This document shows positions 7,961-17,176 of a stretch of DNA of 64,000 nucleotides, piece by piece. Made by a program: the position numbers and the translations under genes. The stretch's first letter is position 1, and every line of letters starts with the position of its first letter. The notes under the pieces were generated by a model. The model saw only the letters and a program-made list of their open reading frames with translations, was not told where the DNA came from and ran no database searches. Source of the stretch: a virus; the IMG/VR virus record IMGVR_UViG_3300048592_001371, positions 1-64,000 of that record. The stretch is one strand, 5' to 3'.

Positions 7961-8383
7961 ATGGCCGGACAAAATACAGTTGAAACACCGGGCGGCTTCG
8001 TAGTCAACTGTCCGTGGAAGACGCTGGACAAGGCAGTCTATGTTGATCTGAAAGCCACTCTAGCTTCCGAACGTGTGGCGCGCAACGTACTTTCCGTTCG
8101 CAACGCCGCCAAGTCTCGCAATAATTTACTACTAGAGCAAACGGTTAAGCTCGGCGTTCCCATTAATGGGATACCACAGTCGTATGAGCTGAAAGGGGTT
8201 GCCGGGAATGTCATGACGATCTTTGCGTCAAACTATCCCGTCAGCCTGGAACTCACTACGGAAACCGGCACGTTGCTCTTGGGCCAGAACACCTTGTTTG
8301 TAATCACGGCCAGTATAGTTGGACTCAAGATCACAAATGATCAGGGTCTCGGAGATGCCGAATGCAACATCATTCATGTGTAA
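7961..8383 (+). CDS. hypothetical structural protein
   Basis: A 140-residue protein of unknown function between the neck-like gene and the tail sheath. Alternating hydrophobic residues (NVMTIFASNYPVSLELTT, TLFVITASIVGLKIT) suggest a beta-sandwich. AAGGAG precedes the start. Position suggests a neck, collar or tail-completion part; no motif confirms this. Confidence 0.5.
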   Translation: MAGQNTVETPGGFVVNCPWKTLDKAVYVDLKATLASERVARNVLSVRNAAKSRNNLLLEQTVKLGVPINGIPQSYELKGVAGNVMTIFASNYPVSLELTTETGTLLLGQNTLFVITASIVGLKITNDQGLGDAECNIIHV

Positions 8384-8395
8384 GGAGATCGTAGC

Positions 8396-8710
8396 ATGTC
8401 TTTGGTGATCATCAATCACTCCACAGCTACCGTGCACGTCCCGATTATTCGCAATGGTAAGCCGGACGAAGTGCATGTGCAGCCCCGTGGGAAAGTGAAT
8501 CTGTATGTGGGAGACAAACCGGCCCAGAAAGCCTACGCCCTTGAAGGCATCCGGATCGTCGAACGAGGGAAGGCTTTCCAGAGCATCGCTCAGGAGGCAG
8601 AGACGGCCCGCGTGATCGAGGCGGCACCGGCGCAACCTGATCCGGCGCCTCCGAAATCGACCAATGCCAATGTTGACGTGAAACTTGGCGTCAAGTTCAC
8701 GAAGAAATAA
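8396..8710 (+). CDS. hypothetical small structural protein
   Basis: A 104-residue protein just upstream of the tail sheath. An N-terminal beta domain (residues 1-50) is followed by a proline/alanine-rich linker (AAPAQPDPAPPKSTN) and a lysine-rich tail. The domain-plus-linker form suggests a small virion attachment piece. AAGGAG lies before the ATG. Family not recognised. Confidence 0.5.
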   Translation: MSLVIINHSTATVHVPIIRNGKPDEVHVQPRGKVNLYVGDKPAQKAYALEGIRIVERGKAFQSIAQEAETARVIEAAPAQPDPAPPKSTNANVDVKLGVKFTKK

Positions 8711-8722
8711 GGAGAAATCGAC

Positions 8723-10693
8723 ATGCCACTTGGATACCAACGCTCTGACGTCTACGTTGAGGAACGCGACCTCTCCGAAATCCCGCCTACTATCGCCACG
8801 TCAATTGGCGCTATCGTCTTTGCTTCCAAGAAGGGACCGAAGGGTCGCTTCAAGGTCACGGACGTTGACAAGTTCCTCGCCAAATACGGCCCACCGGATG
8901 CAGCTGTTTCGTTCGGCCACTACTGCTCGCTCGCCTTCCTGGAACAGTCAAACCAACTCTGGTGCGTGCGCGCCGTGGGCCCAGGCTATTCCTACGGTGG
9001 TGTGGCGCTGCAGATGCGTCAAACGCCTCCCGTCGATACAGTCCCGACTCTGCGTCCGGCGACGGCGGACGACCCGATCGAATACGGCGTGGACTTTGCC
9101 ACGCTGGGTGGTGCAGGAAGCATCTTCGACAACCTGTTCTATCTCCATGCGATTGGCCCCGGCAGTTACAGCGCCAATCTGTATGCCCGGATCGTTTCCG
9201 ACAACCTGGTTCCGCCCTCGAACGTGCAAGCGGTGGACTTCTCGACCGTCGGTCCTCTGATCGTTGGCATGTCGACTGCGGGTAGCATCAACCCAGGTAC
9301 ATATGAGTACCGAGTGACGGCGCAGAATGCGGTCGGTGAGACAATCGCCTCGGCGCTGGCTTCTGTCACAATCACCATCGTCGGTACTTCTGTGTATCTG
9401 TCGTGGGACCCGGTTGCTGGAGCTACGGCCTACAACATTTACGGGCGCGACACTACTCCAGCGACTTGGGGTTACATCGACACCGTGGGTGGTGGCACGT
9501 ACTACTTCATCGACCGCGGCACAATCGTTCCCGACATCCTGCGTCAACCGCCCGTTACGCAGACGATGACAGACGAATTCAAGATCGAGATCTACGATCA
9601 TGAAATCTCCACGGCCAATCCGCAAGAGACTTTCGAGTGCTCGATGCTGGAGAAGGTGGACGGCATGGGTCGCCAGTTGGAACTGACGCAATCCATCAAC
9701 CCGTTCTCCGAGTATGTTCGTGTGATTTCCAACGTGGCCAGCTTCTTACCGTCGACATTGCCCACGATCTACACAACTCCGAAGGTTGGGTTTGCTGCGG
9801 GCAACTCCGGAGCGGCTGTGTCCAGTTCCGACATCAACACGGGCTGGGATCAGTTCGCAGACAACGAGGAAGTGGATATCCGTCTGCTGATCAACGGTGG
9901 CTACGCTTCGCCTTCCGTTCAGATGAAGATGGATGGCCTGTGTCATTCGCGGAAGGACTGCGTTGCTATTCTTGACGTTCCTTCTACTTCCCAGAAGTCG
10001 CAACAGGCGATCGACTACAGAAACATCTCGTTGAACCTGAATTCGAACCGCTCGGCGCTCTACACACCGGACGTACTCATCGAAGATCAATACAGCGGGA
10101 AAGTGCTGTACGTTCCTCCGTCGGGACACGTTGCGGCCGTCTATGCCTACACCGATGCAACGACGTACCCCTGGTTTGCACCAGCAGGTCTGAACCGTGG
10201 TCTGCTGCGCGTGCTGGGCATACGTTACCGCTACAACAAGGGCGAACGGGATGCGATGTGGGCCGCGCAAGTGAGCTACATCCGCAACTTCCCGGGACTT
10301 GGACGAGCCGTGTGGGAACAGCGCACATTGCAGGCCAAGACCAGCGGATATTCGTTCATGAACGTTCGTCGTTTGATGGACTTCATCCACATCTCGCTGT
10401 CCCGCGCCGTGCTGTATCAAGTCTTCGAACCGAACGATGACTTCACTCGCTTCCAGATCAAGGAAATCTGCGACCTGTTCTTGCGTGCCGTGAAGAAGGC
10501 CCGTGGTATCAACCGCTGGCTCACCGTTTGCGACGGTCGCAACAATGACGCGATCAGCGCCGGTAACGGTCAACTGAACGTGGACATCTTTGTGGAACCG
10601 ACTCTGCCGGCTGAGAAGATTCGCTTGCGTTCCATCCTGACACGTCAGGGTGCGAATTTCGAGGAATTGATCGGTGCTGGGGCGCTGTTCTAA
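8723..10693 (+). CDS. tail sheath protein
   Basis: A 656-residue contractile-sheath subunit. The N-terminus (PLGYQRSDVYVEERDLSEIP) and especially the C-terminus (FIHISLSRAVLYQVFEPNDD, CDLFLRAVKKARGINRW, LTRQGANFEE) carry the conserved sheath core found in T4 gp18-type proteins. Between about residues 171 and 272 it has an inserted fibronectin-III-like module (GTYEYRVTAQNAVGE, YNIYGRD) that would decorate the tail surface. A related module ends the baseplate J-like protein at 19686-21419. AAGGAG precedes the ATG and AAGGAGAT follows the stop for the next gene. Expression is likely high. Confidence 0.95.
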   Translation: MPLGYQRSDVYVEERDLSEIPPTIATSIGAIVFASKKGPKGRFKVTDVDKFLAKYGPPDAAVSFGHYCSLAFLEQSNQLWCVRAVGPGYSYGGVALQMRQTPPVDTVPTLRPATADDPIEYGVDFATLGGAGSIFDNLFYLHAIGPGSYSANLYARIVSDNLVPPSNVQAVDFSTVGPLIVGMSTAGSINPGTYEYRVTAQNAVGETIASALASVTITIVGTSVYLSWDPVAGATAYNIYGRDTTPATWGYIDTVGGGTYYFIDRGTIVPDILRQPPVTQTMTDEFKIEIYDHEISTANPQETFECSMLEKVDGMGRQLELTQSINPFSEYVRVISNVASFLPSTLPTIYTTPKVGFAAGNSGAAVSSSDINTGWDQFADNEEVDIRLLINGGYASPSVQMKMDGLCHSRKDCVAILDVPSTSQKSQQAIDYRNISLNLNSNRSALYTPDVLIEDQYSGKVLYVPPSGHVAAVYAYTDATTYPWFAPAGLNRGLLRVLGIRYRYNKGERDAMWAAQVSYIRNFPGLGRAVWEQRTLQAKTSGYSFMNVRRLMDFIHISLSRAVLYQVFEPNDDFTRFQIKEICDLFLRAVKKARGINRWLTVCDGRNNDAISAGNGQLNVDIFVEPTLPAEKIRLRSILTRQGANFEELIGAGALF

Positions 10694-10702
10694 GGAGATA
10701 TC

Positions 10703-10942
10703 ATGGTTAAAGTACTCGGAGACGCGGCTCCTAATCGACAGGAAGTGATGAACAGTTTGTTTCGTGTTCGTAGCCTGATCGTTAGTGGACAGGTACATCT
10801 GCGCAATCTGGCGAAAGAGGTCGACGCTTTGCAGAAATCAATGCGCGCCATGAAACCGAACTTTGAGGAAATCGACATCCGGATCGGTGAATTGGAGACA
10901 GACCTCGAAACGACTATCGGCAAACTCGGAGAACTCGTATGA
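10703..10942 (+). CDS. small coiled-coil protein
   Basis: A 79-residue, almost wholly helical protein with heptad spacing (LRNLAKEVDALQKSMRAMK). It lies between the tail sheath and the papain-like protease, has AAGGAG upstream and overlaps the protease start by ATGA. Coupled translation suggests the two act together; it could be an inhibitor or adaptor of the protease, which is inference. No family recognised. Confidence 0.5.
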   Translation: MVKVLGDAAPNRQEVMNSLFRVRSLIVSGQVHLRNLAKEVDALQKSMRAMKPNFEEIDIRIGELETDLETTIGKLGELV

Positions 10943-11691
10943 AACGGGTGTTCAACTGGAAGCCTGATTTGCCTGACAAGCGCGACTTCAAGTACGCAAC
11001 CACGACCAAGAAGTTTCCGCAAATCGTCAATCTGAGGGCCTATTGTCCAAAGGTTGAGGACCAAGGTTCCTTGGGTAGTTGTACGGCCAATGCGATTGTG
11101 GGAGCTGTTGAATACCTTGACCGTCGTTTCGACAACACCTATGTCGATCTGAGTCGTTTGTTCGTGTATTACAACGAACGAGCGATGATGGGTACGGTGA
11201 ACGAGGACTCGGGTGCCTATATCCGAGACGGCATCAAGACACTCACCAAGCAAGGCATCTGTCTTGAAGCTACCTGGCCGTACAAAGTTGCCGGGTACAA
11301 GCGCAAGCCTTCGACCAAGGCCTACACCGAAGCGGCGTCTCGAAAGGCTGTGTCGTACTATCGTGTCGAGCAGCAGGAAAAGCTCCTGCTGGGTGCGCTT
11401 GCCGATGGATACCCCGTCGTCTTCGGATTCACAGTCTACGAGAATTTCGATTCTCCGACAGTTGCCAAGACGGGCAAACTGACGATGCCGAAACCGGGCA
11501 TGGAGATGTTGGGCGGACACGCTGTCCTGGCGGTAGGTTACAACTTGAAGAACAGAACGTTCTATGTTCGCAATTCCTGGGGCTCGTCATGGGGCACACA
11601 GGGTTATTTCACCATGCCGTTCGAATACCTGTTGGACTCTGATCTGTCTGAGGACTTCTGGGTGGTCAAGCGCGTGACCAATGTCAAATAA
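10939..11691 (+). CDS. papain-like (C1) cysteine protease
   Basis: A 250-residue peptidase of the papain family. All key elements are visible: Gln42 of the oxyanion hole and nucleophile Cys48 in DQGSLGSC, His194 in GGHAVLAVGY, and Asn212 in RNSWGSSWG. The length is that of a mature C1 enzyme with no propeptide and no signal peptide, so it would fold active in the host cytoplasm or in the virion. It lies inside the tail operon, between sheath and tube, coupled to the small coiled-coil gene. Possible jobs are maturation of virion proteins or attack on host proteins at infection. The catalytic assignment is strong; the target is unknown. Confidence 0.85.
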   Translation: MKRVFNWKPDLPDKRDFKYATTTKKFPQIVNLRAYCPKVEDQGSLGSCTANAIVGAVEYLDRRFDNTYVDLSRLFVYYNERAMMGTVNEDSGAYIRDGIKTLTKQGICLEATWPYKVAGYKRKPSTKAYTEAASRKAVSYYRVEQQEKLLLGALADGYPVVFGFTVYENFDSPTVAKTGKLTMPKPGMEMLGGHAVLAVGYNLKNRTFYVRNSWGSSWGTQGYFTMPFEYLLDSDLSEDFWVVKRVTNVK

Positions 11692-11707
11692 GGAATAGGA
11701 GTTCAGA

Positions 11708-12217
11708 ATGACGACACGTACCTCCTTCGACGATGTGAACAGTCTGGTCGATCCGCTGTTGCTGTACAACTTTGACCTGATCTTCCCGACAATCCCAGGT
11801 GGTGGGAACAGTCGAGGAATGACGGTCAAATGTATGTCGGCGACGTTGCCGGGCATGCAGATCGACCAAGTCACAGTGCCGCTCCACGGGGTCGAAGTGA
11901 ACTATGGTGGCCGCCAGATCTACACCAAGACGTTCACTGCTACATTCCTCGAAACACGCGACGTTACCACCCGGAAAGCGATGCGCGAGTGGCTGCGTTT
12001 CTGCCGCAACAACGATACCAACAAGGGCAACTACAAGGCGCAGTATGCCGTCGATGCTTCGATGATCCTGTATGACGACATCCCGAACGTCATTCAGACA
12101 ACGAAGATTCTGGGTTGCTTCCCGATTTCCATCGACGACCTGCAATTGGACGGCGGGCAATCAGCTTACGCACAGTACAATGTGACGTTCAGCTTCGACA
12201 GAACACAGGATGAGTGA
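11708..12217 (+). CDS. tail tube protein
   Basis: A 169-residue protein matching the T4 gp19-type tube fold: an N-terminal FDLIFP strand, the central TRKAMREWLRFCRNN helix and the C-terminal LQLDGGQSAYAQYNVTFSFD strand. It should polymerise into the inner tube inside the sheath. It follows the sheath gene in the usual order, separated only by the protease pair. GGAG precedes the ATG. The next gene starts on the last base of its stop codon. Confidence 0.85.
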   Translation: MTTRTSFDDVNSLVDPLLLYNFDLIFPTIPGGGNSRGMTVKCMSATLPGMQIDQVTVPLHGVEVNYGGRQIYTKTFTATFLETRDVTTRKAMREWLRFCRNNDTNKGNYKAQYAVDASMILYDDIPNVIQTTKILGCFPISIDDLQLDGGQSAYAQYNVTFSFDRTQDE

Positions 12218-12870
12218 TGGCAATTGCTGATTTCATCGACTTCATTGAGAATTCGTTTGAAACCAGCAGTGCCTCTCTGACTCCACGCCAGCAAGCTGAT
12301 ATTCCTCAAGCCTTGATTCCTTCCTCAAGTGGAGGGAACAGGCCTTTGCCTAGGACTGGTTCAGTAGCCGCCGAGCCTAGTGCCACAGGTTGGCTGGGTC
12401 GGGCGCTAAACAGGCCCGACCCTTTGTTCCAATTCGATTGGGACGTGATTGTGAAAGGCCCTAATGGCATAGCAATCCCTTCCGAATACATTGAGGAAAT
12501 ACAGTGCCCGAATTTTCGTACTGAATCAGAAGGTGTCTTTCGCGCCAGTTCGAAGACGTACATAGCTAAACACTATGACATCAGCGCGGTAACACTTCGA
12601 TTGTACGAAGACCAGCGCCTGACGTCGTTGAAGGCACTGCGTTCCTGGTTCAATGCAATTCACAAACCAGGTGGTGATTACGAAATACCTGCTAGGTACA
12701 AGGGCGAGATCCGGATCATGCCGAAGAACGTAGAGCAAGCGACTATCGCTACTCTGATTCTGCGTGGCGTGTTTCCCACAACGCATCCCACGATCCCCTT
12801 TACCTCGCAGAATGAACGGACAACCTATGATGTGGAATTCAGCGTCGACTGCCTCGACATTGAATTCTGA
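12217..12870 (+). CDS. second tail-tube-fold protein
   Basis: A 217-residue protein whose C-terminal 150 residues follow the tube-protein pattern (FDWDVIVKG, LKALRSWFNAIHKPGGDY, GVFPTTHPTIPF, TTYDVEFSVDCLDIEF). The first 65 residues are low-complexity and proline/serine-rich. It may be a tube variant, a tube initiator or a tube terminator, as in T4 gp54/gp48 and related injection systems. The ATG at 12217 shares its A with the stop of the tube gene and is preferred over an overlapping GTG. Confidence 0.65.
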   Translation: MAIADFIDFIENSFETSSASLTPRQQADIPQALIPSSSGGNRPLPRTGSVAAEPSATGWLGRALNRPDPLFQFDWDVIVKGPNGIAIPSEYIEEIQCPNFRTESEGVFRASSKTYIAKHYDISAVTLRLYEDQRLTSLKALRSWFNAIHKPGGDYEIPARYKGEIRIMPKNVEQATIATLILRGVFPTTHPTIPFTSQNERTTYDVEFSVDCLDIEF

Positions 12871-12913
12871 TCTGTTGGTAGAGTTGTGAGTCCACTAACA
12901 CCGAAAGGTATAT

Positions 12914-13864
12914 ATGCAAAAACTTCCCGATGTCAGTCCCGCTGACAAAGTAGGTTCATTCTCTGCTTCTGTCCCGAAGCAAATTCGGCGCGTTTCCATC
13001 GAACCTCAAGATGGGAGCTTCAAGAAGCAACTCTCTCCCGTAAAAGAGCCCGTCGTTTCCGGTTCGGCACAGCGTATGGAAGGACCGAAGGACGCCAAGA
13101 TGGAGTCCATCGGTCTGCCTAGTGGGTTTCGCTACTACTCCTTCAAGGTTCTGTACGTTCGCAAATTGGTTGTAGCCGATCTGCTGAAGATATACGACGC
13201 ACGGGTGAGAAAGAACTTTCGTCACTTCGTGGAAGCGATCTCTAACACCTTGCACAACGTCTCCGCTTTCGATCTGACGTTTGAGGACTTCTGGTACGTG
13301 CTGTACTGGCACCGTCTGAACAGTTACCGAAAGTCACCGTTCGTGCTCGAATGGCAATGTACCGAAACAAAGCACTTGGACGCCATCATTGCAGGGGAGA
13401 AGAAACCGGAATCGGTCTTCCAGTCTGAGATCCTGAACAAATCGAAACTCACAGTCAACGATCTCAAAGTCGACCAAGTGCTGCCACTTGAGGAAGAATT
13501 CTTCTCCGAGTATGGGATCAGACTCACTCCTATCTACATGCACTCGTACATCGAGGCAATGGAAGAGGACGAAAAGGAGGAGGAAAGCGTTAAGGCGGAT
13601 AACCCTGCTCGGGACGCTAGTATCTCCCACCTGAACAGATATGCCTCCCAGATCTCGCCAATACACGGGGAGACAATTGCAGACCGACGACGATTCTTGG
13701 AGGACTATCCAGATCCGGAAGTGCTGCAAAGCATGGAACAATACATCGACGCCCTGGAGTACGGCGTTGTCGAAACCTTCAAAGTGAAATGCAAGGAGTG
13801 TGGGGCGGAGGTGGAGGTAGCAAATTCCATCGACGCCCTCACGTTTCTTCCCCAGTTATACTGA
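12914..13864 (+). CDS. tail assembly chaperone-like protein (0 frame)
   Basis: A 316-residue protein immediately before the tape measure gene. The N-terminal 65 residues are basic and disordered-looking, the middle is helical with aromatic clusters (FDLTFEDFWYVLYWHRL), and the end has a CxxC pair (CKECGAEVEVA) with a hydrophobic DALTFLPQLY tail. This resembles T4 gp26-type hub-assembly proteins (T4_baseplate family), judged by eye. Position matches the tail assembly chaperones of other phages. Just before the stop, the +1 frame stays open for 68 more residues and ends 3 bases before the tape measure. AAAGG precedes the ATG. Confidence 0.6.
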   Translation: MQKLPDVSPADKVGSFSASVPKQIRRVSIEPQDGSFKKQLSPVKEPVVSGSAQRMEGPKDAKMESIGLPSGFRYYSFKVLYVRKLVVADLLKIYDARVRKNFRHFVEAISNTLHNVSAFDLTFEDFWYVLYWHRLNSYRKSPFVLEWQCTETKHLDAIIAGEKKPESVFQSEILNKSKLTVNDLKVDQVLPLEEEFFSEYGIRLTPIYMHSYIEAMEEDEKEEESVKADNPARDASISHLNRYASQISPIHGETIADRRRFLEDYPDPEVLQSMEQYIDALEYGVVETFKVKCKECGAEVEVANSIDALTFLPQLY

Positions 13865-14057
13865 GCAAGCGATCTTCGACCGAGACTACTCTGTCCTAGC
13901 TCGGTTGAATGCTTCGCTTGATTTCGATTCAGTATCCTGGAGGCGTTTTCATTACATTGCGGACTGTGTAGCACGCGATGTGAAGAAGGAGAAGGAAGAG
14001 CAGCAGAAGATAGAAGCGCAGATCAAACGGTCGTCATCGAGGTCTAAACGGAGATAA
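13851..14057 (+). CDS. candidate +1 frameshift extension of tail chaperone
   Basis: The reading frame one base ahead of the upstream gene is open from 13821 to the TAA at 14055-14057 and encodes a helical, highly charged segment (RRFHYIADCVARDVKKEKEE). It has no ATG or GTG start with a ribosome site near its beginning. The upstream frame ends CCC CAG TTA TAC TGA; CCC followed by C at 13850-13853 would allow a proline tRNA to re-pair one base ahead. A frameshifted tail chaperone before the tape measure is well established in dsDNA phages, though usually -1. The slip position shown is inferred. Confidence 0.45.
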   Translation, partial: PSYTEQAIFDRDYSVLARLNASLDFDSVSWRRFHYIADCVARDVKKEKEEQQKIEAQIKRSSSRSKRR

Positions 14058-14059
14058 AC

Positions 14060-16366
14060 GTGGCATTCAAGCCTATCAAGATGTTCAAGGAAACTGTCAA
14101 GGAGACCAAAAACACTGCGGTCTCTCTGAAGGACCGCGCGGCGTTCCAGAAGGAATTGCGCGCTACCTTCGGGCAGGAACGCCTTGCCTTGACCAAGGCG
14201 GCTGATCTTATCAATCAGCACATGCAAATCTACGCTAAGACGAACAAGGAAGTACCGGATGCCCTTCGTAGTCTCATGAGGGAGGTTGTTACCGGTCAGA
14301 AGACGATCGCGCAGTTGGAAACAGGGAAGATCGAAGGCTACGACAAGCAAATCAAGGCCGTCGAGGGATTGCAGAAGGTTATCACCACTCTCAATGAAGT
14401 TGCTTCAGATACCAAGCATCAGAAGAATTCTGTTATCCGCTTCAACGAGGGTGGAAAACTGCAAACCCGTTCTCTCACGCAAGATCTGCGTCGTGATGTT
14501 GAGCTGAAACGTGTGGAGCAGGACCGGCATCAGGAACTCATTGACACTCTGAGCAAGCAGCGCGAAGAGTCTCAGGCCTGGCAGGAGAAGAAGGACAAGA
14601 TCAAGGATTTGGGAACGAACCTGCTGCTCACGACGGTGTTCGGACCCGCCGCTCCTATCATCATGACCTTACGTGATGTGAAGGACGCGGCGAAGGAATC
14701 CCTTGGCATACAAGGAAGCCTCTTCGAAGCTACCAAAAACAAGCTGAACAAGCTGATCGGAAAGCAGACAGAAGCCAATGAGAAGCTGACAACGGTCACC
14801 GAGCAGAACGAGAACGAGAAGAAAGACAACAAGAAGCAAAAAGGCTTGTTCGAGAAGCTTCTGAAGAAGGTTGGACTGATGGGTGGTGCCGGCGGTGGTC
14901 TGTTCGGTGGTCTGCTAGATATGATCCCCGGTGGGAAGTATCTGGGTAAAGGCCTGGGCAAACTAGGCTCTCTTGCGAAAGGTCTAGGTGGATCCCTGTT
15001 AAGCAAGGGTGGTTCTCTGATCGGGAAGGCTGTTCCGGCCGTTCTTAGTGGAGCTGCCGGCTTGGGCAAGGCGGCCTTGCCCTGGCTCAGCAAGGCCGCT
15101 GGCTTTGCCGGTCCTGCGGCAGCAGTTGCCGGTGCCGGATACACAGGCTGGCAAGCCGGTGGCCTATTGAACAAGTATGCCATCAATCCACTAGCCGCTA
15201 AAATCACTGGCGACAAAGATGCAACGCTGGGAACCGCTGTGTTCGACGCGGTTGAATCGCTGAAGAAGGGCTTCGACAAGGTAACAGACAAAGTATCCGC
15301 CTTCTTCGACAAGTCCTTCGTCGATATGGCCAAGGACGCATGGAAGGATATCGGGGACAAGGCCGAGGAAACGTGGAAGGCGGCCGGTCGTGGACTGTCT
15401 TATGCGTGGAACGTCACCAAGCAGACCGGGCAGAAGGGTCTGGAAGCGGCCAAACAGGTTGGGCAAGCGGCAGTTGGCGCTGGTCAAGAAGTAAAGCGTC
15501 GGGCCTACGGAGCAGCACTGGGTGCTACGGGCATACACGCTGGAGTTGCTGCGGGCCGCTGGTCAGATGAAGAACTGCAATCCATTGCAAAAGGACAAGG
15601 ACAGCAAGTCAGCTTCAGAGGCGGTACTGGTCTGACGCAGGAGACCAAGGACAAAATCACAGCCGCTTCGCAGAAGTATGGAATCGACCCTCAGCACATG
15701 ATGGCTATTGCTCAGATGGAGAGCGGGGGCAACGCTACAGCAGTGTCTCATACTGGAGCGGCAGGTCTGTACCAATTCACGGGTGGCACAGCGAAGCAAT
15801 ATGGGCTGAAGAATCGTTTCGACCCAGAACAGAACATAGACGCGGCCGCAAGACTCTACGCGGACAATGCGAAGTCCCTAAAGGCGCGTGGCATCGAACC
15901 TACTCTGGAGAACGTCTATCTGGCGCACCAGCAAGGCGCCGGCGGAGCTGCTCAGATCATCGCCGCTAGCGAAGGACGAGGCACCGTTTCTGCCGACGTG
16001 GCGCGCAACATGGGCCTGAATGTAGGCGCCGGGCAAGACGCAGCGGGTTTCCGTAACACGAATGCGCGACACATTCAGGCTGCGATGGCTAAAGCAGAGA
16101 AGGTTACGGTTGCCGCGGATGCATATAGTGGTGTTCCAAAGGCGGGTACGGCTCAAGCCACAATGACCGCAGCGGCTGCTCCAACCGCCGAGTCCTACGA
16201 ACGAATAGCAATGGCTTCCAAGCAGCCTATTGTCCAAATGGAGTCGCAAAACCCGGCCTCCACTTCTACTTCTACCGCTGCTTCCTCACGTACGAATATG
16301 GATGACATTCCGTTCTATGTTGAGGACGTTGGTTTGCTGGTCATGAACGGTGGGTACATTGGATAA
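14060..16366 (+). CDS. tape measure protein with lytic transglycosylase domain
   Basis: A 768-residue protein. Residues 1-270 are long charged helices, about 275-370 are hydrophobic and glycine-rich (typical of tape-measure cores that cross membranes), and about 530-640 form an SLT-type transglycosylase domain with catalytic Glu554 in AQMESGGN, then TGAAGLYQFTGGTAKQYG and ENVYLAHQQGAGGA. It should set tail length and open peptidoglycan during DNA entry. Start is GTG with GGAG upstream, three bases after the end of the frameshift extension. It is short for a tape measure, which fits a modest tail or a separate hub-lysozyme role. Confidence 0.75.
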   Translation: MAFKPIKMFKETVKETKNTAVSLKDRAAFQKELRATFGQERLALTKAADLINQHMQIYAKTNKEVPDALRSLMREVVTGQKTIAQLETGKIEGYDKQIKAVEGLQKVITTLNEVASDTKHQKNSVIRFNEGGKLQTRSLTQDLRRDVELKRVEQDRHQELIDTLSKQREESQAWQEKKDKIKDLGTNLLLTTVFGPAAPIIMTLRDVKDAAKESLGIQGSLFEATKNKLNKLIGKQTEANEKLTTVTEQNENEKKDNKKQKGLFEKLLKKVGLMGGAGGGLFGGLLDMIPGGKYLGKGLGKLGSLAKGLGGSLLSKGGSLIGKAVPAVLSGAAGLGKAALPWLSKAAGFAGPAAAVAGAGYTGWQAGGLLNKYAINPLAAKITGDKDATLGTAVFDAVESLKKGFDKVTDKVSAFFDKSFVDMAKDAWKDIGDKAEETWKAAGRGLSYAWNVTKQTGQKGLEAAKQVGQAAVGAGQEVKRRAYGAALGATGIHAGVAAGRWSDEELQSIAKGQGQQVSFRGGTGLTQETKDKITAASQKYGIDPQHMMAIAQMESGGNATAVSHTGAAGLYQFTGGTAKQYGLKNRFDPEQNIDAAARLYADNAKSLKARGIEPTLENVYLAHQQGAGGAAQIIAASEGRGTVSADVARNMGLNVGAGQDAAGFRNTNARHIQAAMAKAEKVTVAADAYSGVPKAGTAQATMTAAAAPTAESYERIAMASKQPIVQMESQNPASTSTSTAASSRTNMDDIPFYVEDVGLLVMNGGYIG

Positions 16367-16368
16367 TC

Positions 16369-17169
16369 ATGGCAAAACTAGACTTTGCTGACTACGACAC
16401 AGCTAAGGGTCAAAAGAATCCGAACTACATGGTTCAGATCACGTTCGAGGCCAACGCACAAGATTCGCAATCGGCCGGGGAACGTCTAGGCGGTCTGAAC
16501 ACCCCAGGAGGGAACGTAATCTCTGCGTATTTGCCAGAGAATTTCCAGTTCGCCTTCTCCAGCGCCTACGATCAACCGTTCTCGCAAGGCTTCATCCAGA
16601 ACAGCCCGCTACAAGGATTGGCTAAGATGATGGGTGGGAGCCTGACCACGCAAGCTATGACGGCCCAAGTGTGGCAAGGAACTCCTTCTCCAGAATTCTC
16701 ACTGTCCTTGGTATTCATGGCCGAGAACGATCCAATAGAGGAAGTTGTCAGGCCGATATCCCGCTTGAGCAAGATGGCTTTGCCAGGAGTGATAAACGGC
16801 TTGGGTGGGATGTTGACGCCTCCTGGCCCTCGCATAAGCTTAACCGACGTGGCGAAGGCTGCGTCTAATGCGGCCGGGTCGCCCGGTTCGGCCAACAATC
16901 AGGACCTGGCATCTAACACGGATTTCGTGCAGACGGCCAAGCAAAAGTTGGCCGGTCTTAGCAAGACATTAAAAACTCCGACAAATAACATCTCGCTGCG
17001 TGTAGGCCGTTTCCTGTATTTTCCCTCCGTGGTCATATCCTCCGTCAGTCAGACATACGACACGATGTTTGATACACGAGGGAAGCCGCTGAAAGCGACA
17101 GTCGATGTAACCTTTACTACGTTCTTTGTTCCCACAAAGGATGACGTGGACGAAATCTTCCAATTGTGA
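16369..17169 (+). CDS. baseplate / tube-junction protein
   Basis: A 266-residue protein between the tape measure and baseplate genes. The C-terminal strands (RVGRFLYFPSVVISSVSQTY, then DTRGKPLKATVDVTFTTFF) follow the pattern of tube-fold proteins that sit at the tube-baseplate junction, such as T4 gp48/gp54. A flexible Ala/Ser/Asn segment lies at about residues 165-195. The assignment rests on position and on that C-terminal pattern. Confidence 0.5.
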   Translation: MAKLDFADYDTAKGQKNPNYMVQITFEANAQDSQSAGERLGGLNTPGGNVISAYLPENFQFAFSSAYDQPFSQGFIQNSPLQGLAKMMGGSLTTQAMTAQVWQGTPSPEFSLSLVFMAENDPIEEVVRPISRLSKMALPGVINGLGGMLTPPGPRISLTDVAKAASNAAGSPGSANNQDLASNTDFVQTAKQKLAGLSKTLKTPTNNISLRVGRFLYFPSVVISSVSQTYDTMFDTRGKPLKATVDVTFTTFFVPTKDDVDEIFQL

Positions 17170-17176
17170 GGCGGAC

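Noticed and set aside
9746-10798. A 350-codon minus-strand open frame over the sheath gene
   Set aside because: It covers the conserved sheath C-terminus in antisense and crosses the next plus-strand gene's start.
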